64,000 nucleotides of DNA from Omphiscola glabra (lineage: Eukaryota > Mollusca > Gastropoda > Lymnaeidae). A program made the position numbers and the translations under genes. The notes below the pieces were generated by a model. The model ran no database searches. It was given only the letters and a program-made list of their open reading frames with translations, and was not told the DNA's origin. This document shows, piece by piece, positions 1 through 10,529 of this stretch (positions are counted from its first letter, which is position 1; each line of letters starts with the position of its first letter). Where the stretch lies: NCBI GenBank assembly GCA_964017045.1, contig OZ024797.1, positions 19,623,307 through 19,687,306 of the forward strand, given 5' to 3'.

Positions 1-107
1 CACATACCACGCGAAGCACCAACGGAATAATTTTATGGCTGGGGGGTCACAACAACATGAGGAGCTGTATTAAAGGATCGTGGCATTAGGAAGACTGAGA
101 ACCACTG
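1..107 (-). mobile_element. SPIN/Charlie-like hAT MITE, truncated by window start
   Basis: This is the right half of the same ~197-bp element found complete at 9839, 52547 and 57075, in the orientation of the 57075 copy. It ends with the terminal inverted repeat GACTGAGAACCACTG and is followed by ATCTAAAT, the expected position of the 8-bp target duplication. The left end lies outside the window, so the duplication cannot be tested. Non-autonomous, no coding capacity. Confidence 0.75.
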
Positions 108-180
108 ATCTAAATCTAAGAAGATTAGCCTTAACTATACAGATCATCAAATATATCGAGCGTAGCGATATTTCATAGAT

Positions 181-420
181 CCACTAATTGTAACCGGTTA
201 ATGACACCGGACAGGATGATTTTTAAAATAACAACTTGGTAGGTCAAAAACCTGGTTCCGATTGGGTAAAAAACCTGGTTCCGACAGGTTCAAAACCCTG
301 GTTCCGATAGGGTCAAAATCCAGGTTAGGGGTAAGTTTAGGGTTCAGGTTAGGTTTAGGGATAGAATTAGGCTTTAGGTTAGCATAGGTTTCGCGGGTCG
401 CGGCAACCAAAATGGCGGCC
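181..420 (+). repeat. Interspersed repeat with short degenerate tandem units and TTAGGG-like stretch
   Basis: Several imperfect copies of AAACCTGGTTCCGA lie at about 248-330. They are followed by a stretch of GGTTAGG/TTTAGGG-like units at 322-386, and the segment ends GCGGCAACCAAAATGGCGGC. The same arrangement appears reverse-complemented at about 31975-32165, so this is a dispersed repeat family and not a telomere. It lies in the intron upstream of the first visible legumain exon. Class unknown. Confidence 0.55.
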
Positions 421-575
421 AAGGTACTATTTCTCCAAATTTACCCATATTTTTGCATATTCCCGGGGGTCTGCTCCCCCTTCCCCCGGGAGTTATAGCT
501 GAAAGAAACCCTGGTCGTAAACGTAACAGCAGATGGTAAACTGATAACAAATGGTGTGTTTTATCTGAACCTCAG

Positions 576-694
576 TGTTTGTCACAACTGCTGCAAACCC
601 TGATGAATCATCCTACGCCTGTTATTATGATCACAAAAGAGAAACTTACCTTGGTGATGTTTACAGCGTCATGTGGATGGAAGATTCAGATAAG
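576..694 (+). CDS. LGMN: Legumain exon a: end of catalytic domain, S1 pocket
   Basis: The acceptor is CTCAG at 571-575, and the exon starts with two bases of a split codon. The donor AAG|GTACAC leaves phase 0 at 694. The encoded segment runs from [16 protein letters not shown] to WMEDSDK. It holds the residues equivalent to human Ser216 (second Ser of ESSY) and Asp231 (YLGD), which line the S1 pocket. No in-frame Met start belongs here; this is an internal exon. Confidence 0.92.
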
Positions 695-905
695 GTACAC
701 ATTACTACTTGACACATTTCTCTTTGCTTTCAATACTAAACTGGTTTTTAAGCCAAAAAAAGTAATAAAAAATGTTAAGGTCTGATATTTTCAGGGGAGT
801 TAATCTTGTAGGCTTCTTGAGTCTGAAAAAGAACACTGTCACATTAACTGAAAATAGGAAAATTTTAACATGTGCCTAGGATGGTGGCGTGCCCCCTCCC
901 CCACC

Positions 906-938
<33 letters not shown>

Positions 939-3900
939 ACACTCTATCGTTTAAATATTAAACTGAATTTACAAATGTAAATACCACTTTTTAGCGAACA
1001 GCTGAACAAATTCTAGTCAACATTGACCTGCATAAGCTGCGAAATGAATTACCTAGCTGGGTGAATATTCACATTTGTATTCTATCAAATCTACTTATAT
1101 TCTTCACCATGTTAAATTCATGTACTCTTAGATTTACTGTGGTCTTACTTTCATGGTTTGATCTTATTTATTTATTTATTGTTGAACAGGAAGACCTGTC
1201 TGCTGAAACTCTTCAGAGTCAGTATGAAATTGTGAAGAAAGAAACCAACACAAGCCATGTCATGGAATATGGAGACTTGGTCAGTCTAGGATGTCTGTGT
1301 TGATTAATGGATGGGGGTGAGGGGAGTTTTGATTGTTTTGTGTCGTTAATTGCATTTACTCCTCGGTTTAAATAAAACACGTTTTTCCTGTTGAGATTTA
1401 AGATTATCCAGCAGTTAAAAAGTCTCCGATCAGCCACAGCTTTTGAATTTCTGCTAACCTATGTGCTTGATCTGATCACTTCCAGTGATTAGCGTCATAA
1501 CTTCGCTATTTTTTCATAATGTTATTTTTGCGCTAATTTGCTGCTGATAAAATCTTTTATGAATCTTAACCATACCCCTTTCATTTTATTTATATTATTT
1601 AACAATTACTCATGAAAGTTTAAATACATTTTTTTTACTACTTGCAGCAAACATTTAAAGGTAACGAGGAGAAATGTTTGCTTTTTTGTGTGATGAAAGC
1701 AAAATTTTCTCTAAGATTGGGAAATTCTTAATAATGGAGATCTAAAAAAAAAAAAAATTCCATTTAAATATCAAGTTAAATATACAAACATATCATAGAA
1801 ATATTTAGATTTATCCTTCTTATACTTTAAATGAACACTTCAAAACAAAATTTTTTTATCATCAGATATGAGTATTAGAGATAAAATCACAATCATTTTT
1901 TATATCACTTGTTTAAGCTATTTTTTAAATTTTTAGTATTGCGATATAAATGTCAAATAAAACACATTTTTTTCTCCATAGAGTATGGGAAAATTAAAAG
2001 TTGGTGATTTTCAAGGAAACCTTACATCAAAAAATGCTCTAAAGTCCTTTGTCAAGTTCCACCCAACAGTAAGTAATGACAACCTGTTTTCTAAAAGATG
2101 ACAATGGCTTCAAGTGGAGTGAATTAAAAAAAACATAAATTGAGAGCAGAGATTTAAAAATTAAAAAAATGCAAAATTATTCATGTGGAGAAAAATAATT
2201 TTAATTGAAAAAAATATTAATTCCGCAAATATTAATTTACATTTGATTTCTTCAAAGCTTATTTAGTTAACTACTTATCATATATATCTAAAATTATGTC
2301 CTCAGATATTTAAACAGAGAAAACACCTTGCATATACTATTAGTACTTGTATAATGATCTGAAATTTTGGACATAAACAAAACTTTTGTTCTAAAGAAAA
2401 TATATAAAATATAACAAATCACCCCCCCTCTCTCTTTCAGTTGGATGCAGTCCCATCTCCGGATGTGCAGATGGAAGTACTGAAAAGAAAATTGTCCAAG
2501 TCTGATGGGGATGAACAGATCAGACACAGGGCTGCTTTAGATGCTCTGATGAAGGTGAGGCCTCTAAACATAAGGGAATGTTTTAATGTATGTTTTGATG
2601 TAAATTTGCATTATGATTCTTTAAAAGGGAAAGTTAATCCATGATTGAAACCATTTAATGTCACTCGATTCTTTAAATACATTATTGTGCAGTAGATGAT
2701 TTGGCTTTAAATACATTATTGTGCAGTAGATGATTTGGCTTTAAATACATTATTGTGCAGTAGATGATTTGGCTTTAAATACATTATTGTGCAGTAGATG
2801 ATTTGGCTTTAAATACATTATTGTGCAGTAGATGATTTGGCTTTAAATACATTATTGTGCAGTAGATGATTTGGCTTTAAATACATTATTGTGCAGTAGA
2901 TGATTTGGCTTTAAATACATTATTGTGCAGTAGATGATTTGGCTTTAAATACATTATTGTGCAGTAGATGATTTGGCTTTAAATACATTATTGTGCAGTA
3001 GATGATTTGGCTTTAAATACATTATTGTGCAGTAGATGATTTGGCTTTAAATACATTATTGTGCAGTAGATGATTTGGCTCCTGTTGACGTAGCTTAAAA
3101 TTTTAATGCTTTAAATAATTAGTGTCAGATACTTTATCAACATCAATAAACATGCTAGTATTTAAATATCTCTGTCTAGTTCTTTTTGTCAATTATAGAG
3201 GAAGGACAGGACTGGAGAGTTTTTCAAAAATATTGTGGGCCTGGTCACCAAATTTCACCTTTATGACATTTTTCTGAGAGCTCCATTGGTGTTTACTGAC
3301 TTCAAATGTTATAGAGAAAGTTTGCATCTTGTCAGAGAGATGTGCCCAGGCCTAGATCTTGTACAGGTAGGAGTTACCAGAGAAGAAGTGTCTTTTGAAA
3401 ACCAGATGCAAGACAAATAAATTTCTCTTCAAGGACAGGCACTTGACAACATTAAAACAATTAACTCTGTACAGGCCGATGTTTTTTTCTTGTTTTTTTA
3501 TAGGTCATCTCACATAATGGGATAACATAAAAAGATTAGCTCAATAATATCCATCATGTTTTATATTTAATTGTTTACAAATGAATGGGATTCAAATTTT
3601 ATAAAATTTGCTTGGAAATGATTGTGTGTTTTCTTACAATCATGACTGATATGTGAAACTTATTTTACATTTTAACAACATTTTTTTACATAAACAACAT
3701 AGTGTAAGAAGGAAAAAAAACCTATAGAAGAAATAGTTTAATATTTAGTGGAATTTAGTTCTGCAATATAATATACACATTTTAAAAAGAATTTTATAAA
3801 TTAAATACAACCATTGGTTTTCTTGTTAAATATGTTTCTGCGAGACATGCATAAATAGTGTTTTTTTCATATTGATCTGTACCCCAATCATCAGAAGAAT

Positions 3901-5392
3901 CACTTAGGGATTCATCTCACTCAATTTTAATGTTTTCTATACTCATTTTGGACTTTAAAATATTTTTTTTGAAGCAGCTCGCTCTATTCGAGTCACGACA
4001 AGAAAACAAAATGGATGACGTTAATGCATCTGAGTCGCGATAATTTAAAAACAATTTTTTAAAAGAAATATTGATAATTATAATTAAAACTTTCATTTTT
4101 ATAAATTAAATCTTTTTTATAACAATATAAATTTTAATTCTTAAGTAAATAAAAATAAATGTTAAAAAAAACATTAGCTCCACACCTTTCTCGCTCGGCG
4201 AAAACGCCAGATTTCTCTATCATTAGCCTGTATAGAGCTAAGTTACAGTTTAAAAAAAATTACTGTTGAATTTTCAAACTGTAATTTAAGACAAAAAGTT
4301 CATCAAAATAGTCTTCACTTTGAATTGTTAACCAGTAAGTATTAGCCTATAAGTTGTTCAAGAATAAATTAACCCATTACATTGGTTTATAATGGGACAC
4401 TGAAGCTAAGGTGTCGTTCGTAAATTACCTCGCGCAAAAATGACCTTTTCAGACCCCCCTGCCTACCCCGTGTCACGAAGTGTCACAAATTCTTTACATC
4501 CCCACCCGTGTCACAAACTCTTTACACCCTCTCCCGTGTCACATCACACCTAATAAAATCTTAACATACATACAATTTTCATAAATAAACTAAGATTTTA
4601 TTATATTTTTTAACATTTTCCCATAATGTATTAAGGTGTAGTATTATTAGAAAATTGTGACGCGAAACAACGAAGACATCCACATGCTGAATGTAAAATG
4701 GCCACAACGGTTTTTGCGTCATTTTTCGATATGCGCAAAAGGGGTGAGAGACTTTCATAGTATCTAAAATACCTGATGCGATTTCAACCTCAAATGTTTT
4801 TAAAATTAATTAAATAAAGATTTTTCAAAATTAGAAAATTTTAAATTTAAACCCCACCCCCCAAAAAAACAACCTGATGTCACAAATTTTTGACACCCCC
4901 CACCTTTCCGGTCACAAATTCTCGACCTCCCCCGAGCGTGACGTAATTTGCGAACGACCCCTAACATAAAAGAAAAATAGAAATAAATATTTAATTGTGC
5001 AAATGCCCACATATTTTTTCCTAAGACATTAAAACAAAAAATTCCAATGAATTTTAAAATGTTCTTTATATTTCTTGATATGTGGTTATTAAATTTGTAA
5101 GAACTGGAATTGTTTTAATTTTTTGTTTCAAAAATAAATTTATGTAATTCCTATAATGTGGGCAAAACAAAATTGTAGAGAAAAGAGATCTTAGATTAGT
5201 TAAAATCCTGCAGGCCTTTGCACTTTTGTCTTTTTACAAAATTATTTTCAACAATTATTTCAGAACGATTATGCCTTGAGAAAACTGCGTGTTCTGGCCA
5301 ACATGTGTGAAACTGACATCCCTCATGAAAAAATCTGGGCAGCCATTGGCAAAGTGTCCTATGAAACAAGCTTCTGTAGCAGCGCTTTCTAA
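576..5392 (+). CDS. LGMN: Legumain (asparaginyl endopeptidase), 3' part of gene, six exons
   Basis: Legumain is a lysosomal/endosomal cysteine protease (family C13, clan CD) that cleaves after Asn and, at acid pH, after Asp. Exons 576-694, 1190-1279, 1982-2068, 2441-2554, 3199-3366 and 5264-5392 all have AG/GT boundaries and join without frame disruption to 234 residues plus TAA. Family matches, using human numbering from memory: [13 protein letters not shown] and WMEDSD with S1-pocket Ser216 and Asp231; glycosylation sequon NTS at Asn263; LD and PSPD at Asp303 and Asp309; KRKL just before the activation site. The C-terminal LSAM domain keeps all four cysteines of its two disulfides. The position of human autocleavage residue Asn323 is Asp here. 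The catalytic His and Cys are in exons upstream of position 1, so the entry is partial because of the window, not broken. Identification is strong. That it is an orthologue and not one of several paralogues is inference. Confidence 0.93.
1190..1279 (+). CDS. LGMN: Legumain exon b
   Basis: Thirty codons between GAACAG and the donor TTG|GTCAGT, phase 0 on both sides. [14 protein letters not shown] and [10 protein letters not shown] align directly with the human protein. The NTS sequon equals human glycosylation site Asn263. Confidence 0.92.
1982..2068 (+). CDS. LGMN: Legumain exon c
   Basis: Twenty-nine codons, acceptor CCATAG, donor ACA|GTAAGT (strong consensus), phase 0. It encodes [16 protein letters not shown], the counterpart of human STMKVMQFQG. 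The GNLT sequon has no equivalent in the human protein as I remember it. The exon ends just before the activation-peptide region. Confidence 0.9.
2441..2554 (+). CDS. LGMN: Legumain exon d: activation-peptide region
   Basis: Thirty-eight codons after a polypyrimidine acceptor (CTCTCTTTCAG), donor AAG|GTGAGG, phase 0. LDAVPSPD keeps the two aspartates equivalent to human Asp303 and Asp309. [11 protein letters not shown] follows with no length change, which places Asp at the position of human Asn323. This region links the peptidase to the prodomain and is processed during activation. Confidence 0.92.
2671..3080 (+). repeat. 34-bp minisatellite in legumain intron, about 12 units
   Basis: Units contain TTTAAATACATTATTGTGCA followed by GTAGATGATTTGGC. 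The copies are identical by eye, which implies recent expansion or homogenisation. The array lies between exons d and e and does not touch the splice sites. Confidence 0.97.
3199..3366 (+). CDS. LGMN: Legumain exon e: LSAM prodomain
   Basis: Fifty-six codons, acceptor ATTATAG, donor CAG|GTAGGA, phase 0. It encodes most of the helical LSAM (death-domain-like) prodomain, which caps the active site in the zymogen. FKCYRESL...REMC has two cysteines 12 residues apart, the spacing of human Cys378 and Cys390. The preceding intron carries the 34-bp minisatellite. Confidence 0.9.
4409..4962. mobile_element. TIR DNA transposon (MITE) in last legumain intron
   Basis: The ends are inverted repeats: AGGTGTCGTTCGTAAATTAC at the left and GTAATTTGCGAACGACCCCT at the right. 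The inner flanks are C-rich with repeated GTGTCAC/CACAAATTCT motifs. There is no transposase. TA lies directly left of the element and AA directly right, so a TA target duplication, if it existed, has decayed. I recall similar ends from widespread invertebrate MITEs but cannot name the superfamily. Confidence 0.75.
5264..5392 (+). CDS. LGMN: Legumain terminal exon
   Basis: Acceptor TTATTTCAG, then 42 codons and TAA at 5390-5392. [16 protein letters not shown] matches the human YEYALRHLYVLVNLCE. The last cysteine (SFCSSAF) corresponds to human Cys429, so both LSAM disulfides can form. The protein ends four residues after this cysteine, the same distance as in human. The 1.9-kb intron before it holds a TIR transposon. 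Confidence 0.92.
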   Translation, partial: NDYALRKLRVLANMCETDIPHEKIWAAIGKVSYETSFCSSAF

Positions 5393-6460
5393 TGTCACGG
5401 CTTTCTTTTGTGTCAGATTAAATTGTAAGAAAAAGTCAAATATTTGTGTTGTTTTAATATTTTTAGTAAATGCTTTAATATTTAGAGTAAAGGAAAAGAA
5501 AAACGTATTCTTATAATAATGCAATCTGTATATTTTGTTTTTTGCTTTACTATTTTTGTTTCATTATATGAGAAGAAATGCCACCATTCTTTGTTACTGT
5601 TGTAACAAATTTTTAAATTAATAATCTCTTTTGACCTATGCCTTCTTTATTTAATCTATATGTAGTTTCTCCAAGACTATTTCAAATTGATTATAGTGTA
5701 TATAGTTTTGTTGAAGCTTCCAAACTTTCTGTTTTTCTAAAATATTCAAATCATCAAAATAAGATTCTAATGTTGTTTGATCACTTAAATAACACAGGGT
5801 ATTGTTTAACAAATTAAATAACCTTTTTTTAATTATATGATAAAATTAAAAATGTTTCTTATACGAATTTATACTTAATTTGTTAAGGTTATCAGCTTTA
5901 TCTGTCTGCAAGGGAGATTAATATTAACAGCTTTACCTCCCTTCCTCCACATATTTTTATTCTGCCATTGACAGTCATTTCTAACTCCACCAAATTTTAA
6001 ACACTTGTATTTAATAATTTAGATATGATCGTAGTTGTTAATTATGTTTTATATGAAACATTTTTTTATTAGTAAAAATTCCTCATTAAAATTTTTGTTG
6101 AGTCTCTAATTTTGTTTTTGTAGCTTTCTTGTGCTAAAATAATATTGATGCATAGTGCAACATATCTCTTTAAACAGCAGTTTACCATACAATTTTTTAT
6201 ATTAGATTAAAATGTAAAAATTCAGTTATACCATCTATCCTCCCCACCCTCTCGATGGCCTGTGGTTCAAATATCAAGGCTCTCTGTCTTGGATACTCTC
6301 ATTGTTCAAAGGGATGTAATTGTCTATATATTATCGCAGCCATGCACATGCCACAGTTGTCCGGTATTTAATTAAAATTAAAAAATAAAAATTGTACCTA
6401 TGATATTCTGATAAAGAATAAAATTATTAACAAAAATATTTTAAAGTCAATAAATACTTT
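5393..6460 (+). other. Legumain 3' UTR and downstream sequence with candidate poly(A) signals
   Basis: AT-rich sequence after the stop codon. AATAAA hexamers occur at about 6384, 6417 and 6450, the last two before a poly-A stretch at 6463. Transcript data would be needed to choose the cleavage site. No other feature seen. Confidence 0.4.
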
Positions 6461-6598
6461 TTTAAAAAAAAAGTGGAATCCTTGATTTATTTTGTGTTAT
6501 AAATCTAATGAGGTCAAAGCAAACTTGAACTCTCCAGAACTGGCAACTTAAAAAGACGTGGAAGAGTAACAGCCTTGGGGTATAAATTAGTTTCAAAT

Positions 6599-6787
6599 AG
6601 GATTATTTACATTATGATCTGGTGCAGGATTATTGACATTATGATCTGGTGCAGGATTATTTACATTATGATCTGGTGCAGGATTATTTACATTATGATC
6701 TGGTGCAGGATTATTGACATTATGATCTGGTGCAGGATTATTTACATTATGATCTGGTGCAGGATTATTTACATTATGATCTGGTGC
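6599..6787. repeat. 27-bp minisatellite, 7 units
   Basis: Units carry ACATTATGATCTGGTGCAGG plus ATTATTT, or ATTATTG in the variant units. The unit is a multiple of three, which explains the short open frames on both strands. Confidence 0.96.
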
Positions 6788-7003
6788 AACCCATTGTTGC
6801 ATGTGAATAGATTTATTTTTTTTTAAAGCAACTGTCCTTTTTCAATGGCAATGTGGCAAGTCACTTTTTTTCACTAATTCAAACTTGTGGAATGGATTTT
6901 GTTTAACAAGATTTTTTTTACTTATGAACAGAAATGCCCTAATCTCAGTTGCTCTTCAAGATTTAGAATGTCATTAGAATTAGAAACAAAGTCTTGACTA
7001 ACA

Positions 7004-7222
7004 CTTTTGGATGGTCTTTTACCATTGAACCATTCCGGAATTGTTTCTCTAATGGATTATTTCACTCTGACTTAGTACTTTTGGATGGTCTGTTACCATT
7101 GAACCATTCCGGAATTGTTTCTCTAATGGATTATTTCACTCTGACTTAGTTCTTTTGGATGGTCTGTTACCATTGAACCATTCCGGAATTGTTTCTCTAA
7201 TGGATTCTTTCACTCTGACTTA
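7004..7222. repeat. 74-bp tandem repeat, 3 units
   Basis: Three near-identical units starting CTTTTGGATGGTCT at 7004, 7078 and 7152 and containing CATTCCGGAATTGTTTCTCT. No coding potential. Confidence 0.95.
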
Positions 7223-7469
7223 GTGGCACTGTGACATTATAGCACTCAGACACACATTTCAGTTTTGGCAGTTATCATTACTCTATGCATATTGAAAGAT
7301 GGTTCAAGCCAGTCCCATTAAGTTCTTTTAATTGAAGTGTGTGTCCTCATCTATCTTCTCTCTCTCTCTCTCCCTGCACCCCCCCCCATGTGTTTACTTA
7401 GGTTAAAAAAATTCAGTCTGCCATTCAAAATTTATTTAGTGTTGGTATATTTTTTTATAAGAGTTAAAG

Positions 7470-7930
7470 TTCTGTAATTGGTGTGCAGTGTACCAGTCCT
7501 GTAACTGGTGTGCTGTCAATGTTAGGTACAGTGTACCAGTCCTGTAGTTGGTGTGCTGTCAATGGTAGGTACAGTGTACCAGTCCTGTAATTGTGTGCTG
7601 TCAATGTTAGGTACAGTGTACCAGTCCTGTAATTGGTGTGTACAGTGTACGATTCTTGCTGTAAATTGTGGGAAAAGTGTACCAGTCCTGTAATTGGTGT
7701 GTACAGTGTACGATTCTAGCAGTAAAGTGTTGGAACAGTGTACCAGTCCTGTAATTGGTGCATACAGTGTACGATTCTTGCTGTAAATTTTGGGAACAGT
7801 GTACTAGTACTGTAATTGGTGTTTACAGTGTACCATTCCTGCAATTGGTGTTTACAGTGTACCATTCCTGCAATTGGTGTCAACAGCGTACCATACTTTT
7901 TTTTAATTGGTGTGTACATTGTACCAGTCC
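7470..7930. repeat. Irregular minisatellite of GTGTACCAGTCCTGTAATTG units
   Basis: About ten imperfect copies of GTGTACCAGTCCTGTAATTG, spaced by GGTGTGTACAGTGTACGATT or by GTGCTGTCAATGTTAGGTAC. Two subfamilies are interleaved. The 114-codon minus-strand frame across it is repeat-derived. Confidence 0.9.
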
Positions 7931-9085
7931 TTATGTGAGTTTTCCTAATGATTGATTTTACTGTAGATACCCCGGTACTCAATACACAGGCCATTACCAA
8001 GCAACCTGCCCAGAGCCATAGTGCACCCACTTGTATAAAATCCTGCCAAAGTGTACACATAAATTAAATGAAAACGTTTTTAGATGATCAAAACTGTTTC
8101 AGTCTCCATTATTGAGTAGGAAACATAAATAAAATTTTAAAAAAATCAGATTTTTCATTTTTTTCTAATTTTTTTTTTTTGCTTTAATGGACGACAACCC
8201 CCTCCCAGACGGACCCTAACAACCGCGAACATAATAAAAGTCCAATTAGAAATGTCTGATAAAGAAATAATAAAAAGTATCACCAAGACACCCCCCCCCC
8301 AATCCCCCTTTATTTTTCTTCTCCCCAATATTTAGGATGATTTTATGAAAGCTTGGAAAAATAATTTGTTTTCGATTCATGTTGGAAAACCAGAAATTCA
8401 AAACTTGAACAAACACTTTGTCCAAAAAACAACCACAAACAGGTAGCCTTAATTTCAGGGTATTTCCTGTGGTTTTCGGCTGTGTGGGTTTTATCTCGGA
8501 CGAAAGCATCCAGATTTCGGTCATTGGCCGTTTGCATAATTTCAGTTTATCGAAATGTGACCCTAATGAACACTGCATGCTTCCCAAACTCACGATCGCA
8601 AATCGAACTCTCTGTACCAACTACTACATAACTCCCCCCAGGTGGCGCTAGCATTATTTCCACAGAACAAGAAAGCTAAAGATAGGCTTTTTTAAAGGCA
8701 GATCATTACCCCCTCAAAATCCCCCCCCCCCCTCCCACACACACACAAAGAAAAAACAAAACAAAAATAAAACATAAGTAATATAATTAGATAACATGCA
8801 ATTAAATAAAATATCCTCAAATTTCGTTGTTTCTAGCAACTTTTGCAACATTACAAGATCAAAGCTTGAATTATTTCTAGGTAATTTTTTTTTCTTAATT
8901 TAAAAATATATATTTTTTCTTCACCTCATCTCCACGTTAAATTATTTGTTCACTCTTCCTTTCTACAAGTCCCACTCAACCGAATACAGTTTGTTTGTCA
9001 TTAGGCCAGCGAACGACAACAACCGTTTTATTATCCAGTTGGCAGCTGTTGCACCATCGTGTTCAGACGCGGCCACCAAATGTTC
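7931..9085. other. No gene seen; low-complexity tracts
   Basis: AT-rich sequence with poly-C tracts near 8290 and 8725 and a poly-T tract near 8170. The overlapping frames at 8246-8651 on both strands resemble nothing I know and have no supporting splice signals. Confidence 0.4.
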
Positions 9086-9089
9086 TGAC

Positions 9090-9545
9090 ACGGTTTTGTT
9101 CTGACAATGCCATCAAATGTTGTGACACCGTTGTGTCATGACACTGCCATCACATGTTATGACACTGCCATCACATGTCATGACACTGCCATAACATGTT
9201 ATAACACTGCCATCAAATGTTGTGACACCGTTGTGTCATGACACTGCCATCACATGTTATGACACTGTCATCACTTGTTGTGACATGGTCGTGTCATGAC
9301 ACTGCCATCACATGTCATGACACTGCCATCACATGTCATGACACTGCCATCACATGTCATGACACTGCCATCACATGACATGACAATGCCATCACATGTC
9401 ATGACACTGCCATCACATGTCATGACACTGCCATCACATGTCATGACACTGCCATCACATGTCATGACACTGCCATCACGTGTCATGACACTGCCATCAC
9501 GTGTCATGACACTGCCATCACATGCCATGACACTGCCATCACAAT
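9090..9545. repeat. 21-bp minisatellite (TGTCATGACACTGCCATCAC)
   Basis: Roughly 20 units, regular from 9290 onward and more degenerate at 9090-9290, where TGTTGTGACACCGTTGTGTC units are mixed in. The unit holds the palindrome TGTCATGACA. Open frames on both strands come from the 21-bp period. Confidence 0.95.
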
Positions 9546-9643
9546 GCAACACAAAAATTACGCGATCTAAACGAGTGGACATTAACAAATTAAAAATGAA
9601 TCAATGTGATATATCTCTAAACTGTGAACCAGTGGTTCTCAAA

Positions 9644-9788
9644 CAGGGACGTCATTTGGGTAGGACAGGGTGGGGCATTACACCCCCCTCAGTTTGCAGG
9701 TTTTATTCAAATTGCTATGTACAGTGGCGCCTCCAGTAAAAAACAAAAAGCCGACCAACCCCGAAAAAGCCCAGAAATGACGTCCCTG
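9644..9788. mobile_element. Short hAT-type MITE (145 bp) with perfect TSD
   Basis: Starts CAGGGACGTCATTT and ends AAATGACGTCCCTG, an inverted repeat. It is flanked by TTCTCAAA at 9636-9643 and 9789-9796, an exact 8-bp duplication as produced by hAT transposases. A right end of the same type occurs alone at about 62205-62219. Confidence 0.88.
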
Positions 9789-9838
9789 TTCTCAAAGTTT
9801 ACAGTGCCACCCCAAGGGAGCGGTGGGATGACCTAGGG

Positions 9839-10035
9839 CAGTGGTTCTCAACCTTTCTAATGCCGCGACCCTTTAATATTTTTCCACATGTTATGGCGAC
9901 CCCCCAACCACAAAATTATTGTCATGGCTACTTCATAAATGTAGGGTATATGTGTTTTCCGATTGTCCTAGGCGACCCCTATGAAAGGGTCATTCGACCC
10001 CAAAGGGGTCGTGACCCCCAGGTTGAGAACCGCTG
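9839..10035 (+). mobile_element. SPIN/Charlie-like hAT MITE, complete (197 bp)
   Basis: Terminal inverted repeats CAGTGGTTCTCAACCT and GGTTGAGAACCGCTG. Perfect 8-bp target duplication ACCTAGGG at 9831-9838 and 10036-10043. The interior has CCGCGACCCTTTAAT, CCACAAAATTATTGTCATGG and TCGACCCCAAAGGGGTCG. The arrangement is that of the non-autonomous SPIN (space invader) hAT elements as I remember them, which were reported as horizontally transferred among vertebrates, a triatomine bug and a pond snail. The family name is from memory; hAT class is shown by the sequence. Confidence 0.9.
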
Positions 10036-10529
10036 ACCTAGGGGGTGGTATAATGCCTGGAAGATTTAGGTGGGGGGGGGGGCCGGGCGCTGGGACTGCA
10101 TAAGTGGGTGGAGGTGAATTATATCTGAAAACCGTTAAAAAAAATTAAAAAATTACCGTTATATACACTTTAACAAAAATGTTTTAAAATTATCGGCCAT
10201 GAAAAAGATTCATGAATAGCCATCAGTCAGAGAGTAGGAGGGGCTTTGAAGAAAAAGACATATTTAGTTATTAAGGCGTACTCAATATACAGTACAAAAA
10301 TACTGAATGCACTTTAAAGAGGGGCCACCCACATTGCATGTTTACACATTCATGTGACGCAGAAATAAGTTAAATCTTAACGCTTATTTACACGGGTGAT
10401 TCGGGTACCCATGATTACATTGATATCAATTGTCAGTTTTTCAGACTAGTATCATTTCATTTTATGCCTTTATTTTCATGAAATATATTTGGTCTTTCTG
10501 CAGAAGCTAAATACACATGATTTTAAAAT

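Larger units (their letters stand above)
9630..10080. mobile_element. Older element hosting two nested hAT insertions
   Basis: Removing the insertions at 9644-9788 and 9839-10035, with one copy of each duplication, leaves CAGTGGTTCTCAAAGTTTAC joined to GTGGGATGACCTAGGGGGTG and a G-rich tail. The CAGTGGTTCTCAA start resembles a hAT terminus. The right end of the host is not clear. Confidence 0.45.

Noticed and set aside
322..386. Telomere (TTAGGG-like units)
   Set aside because: Units are degenerate, short and internal, and the same block recurs inverted at 32 kb as part of a dispersed repeat.
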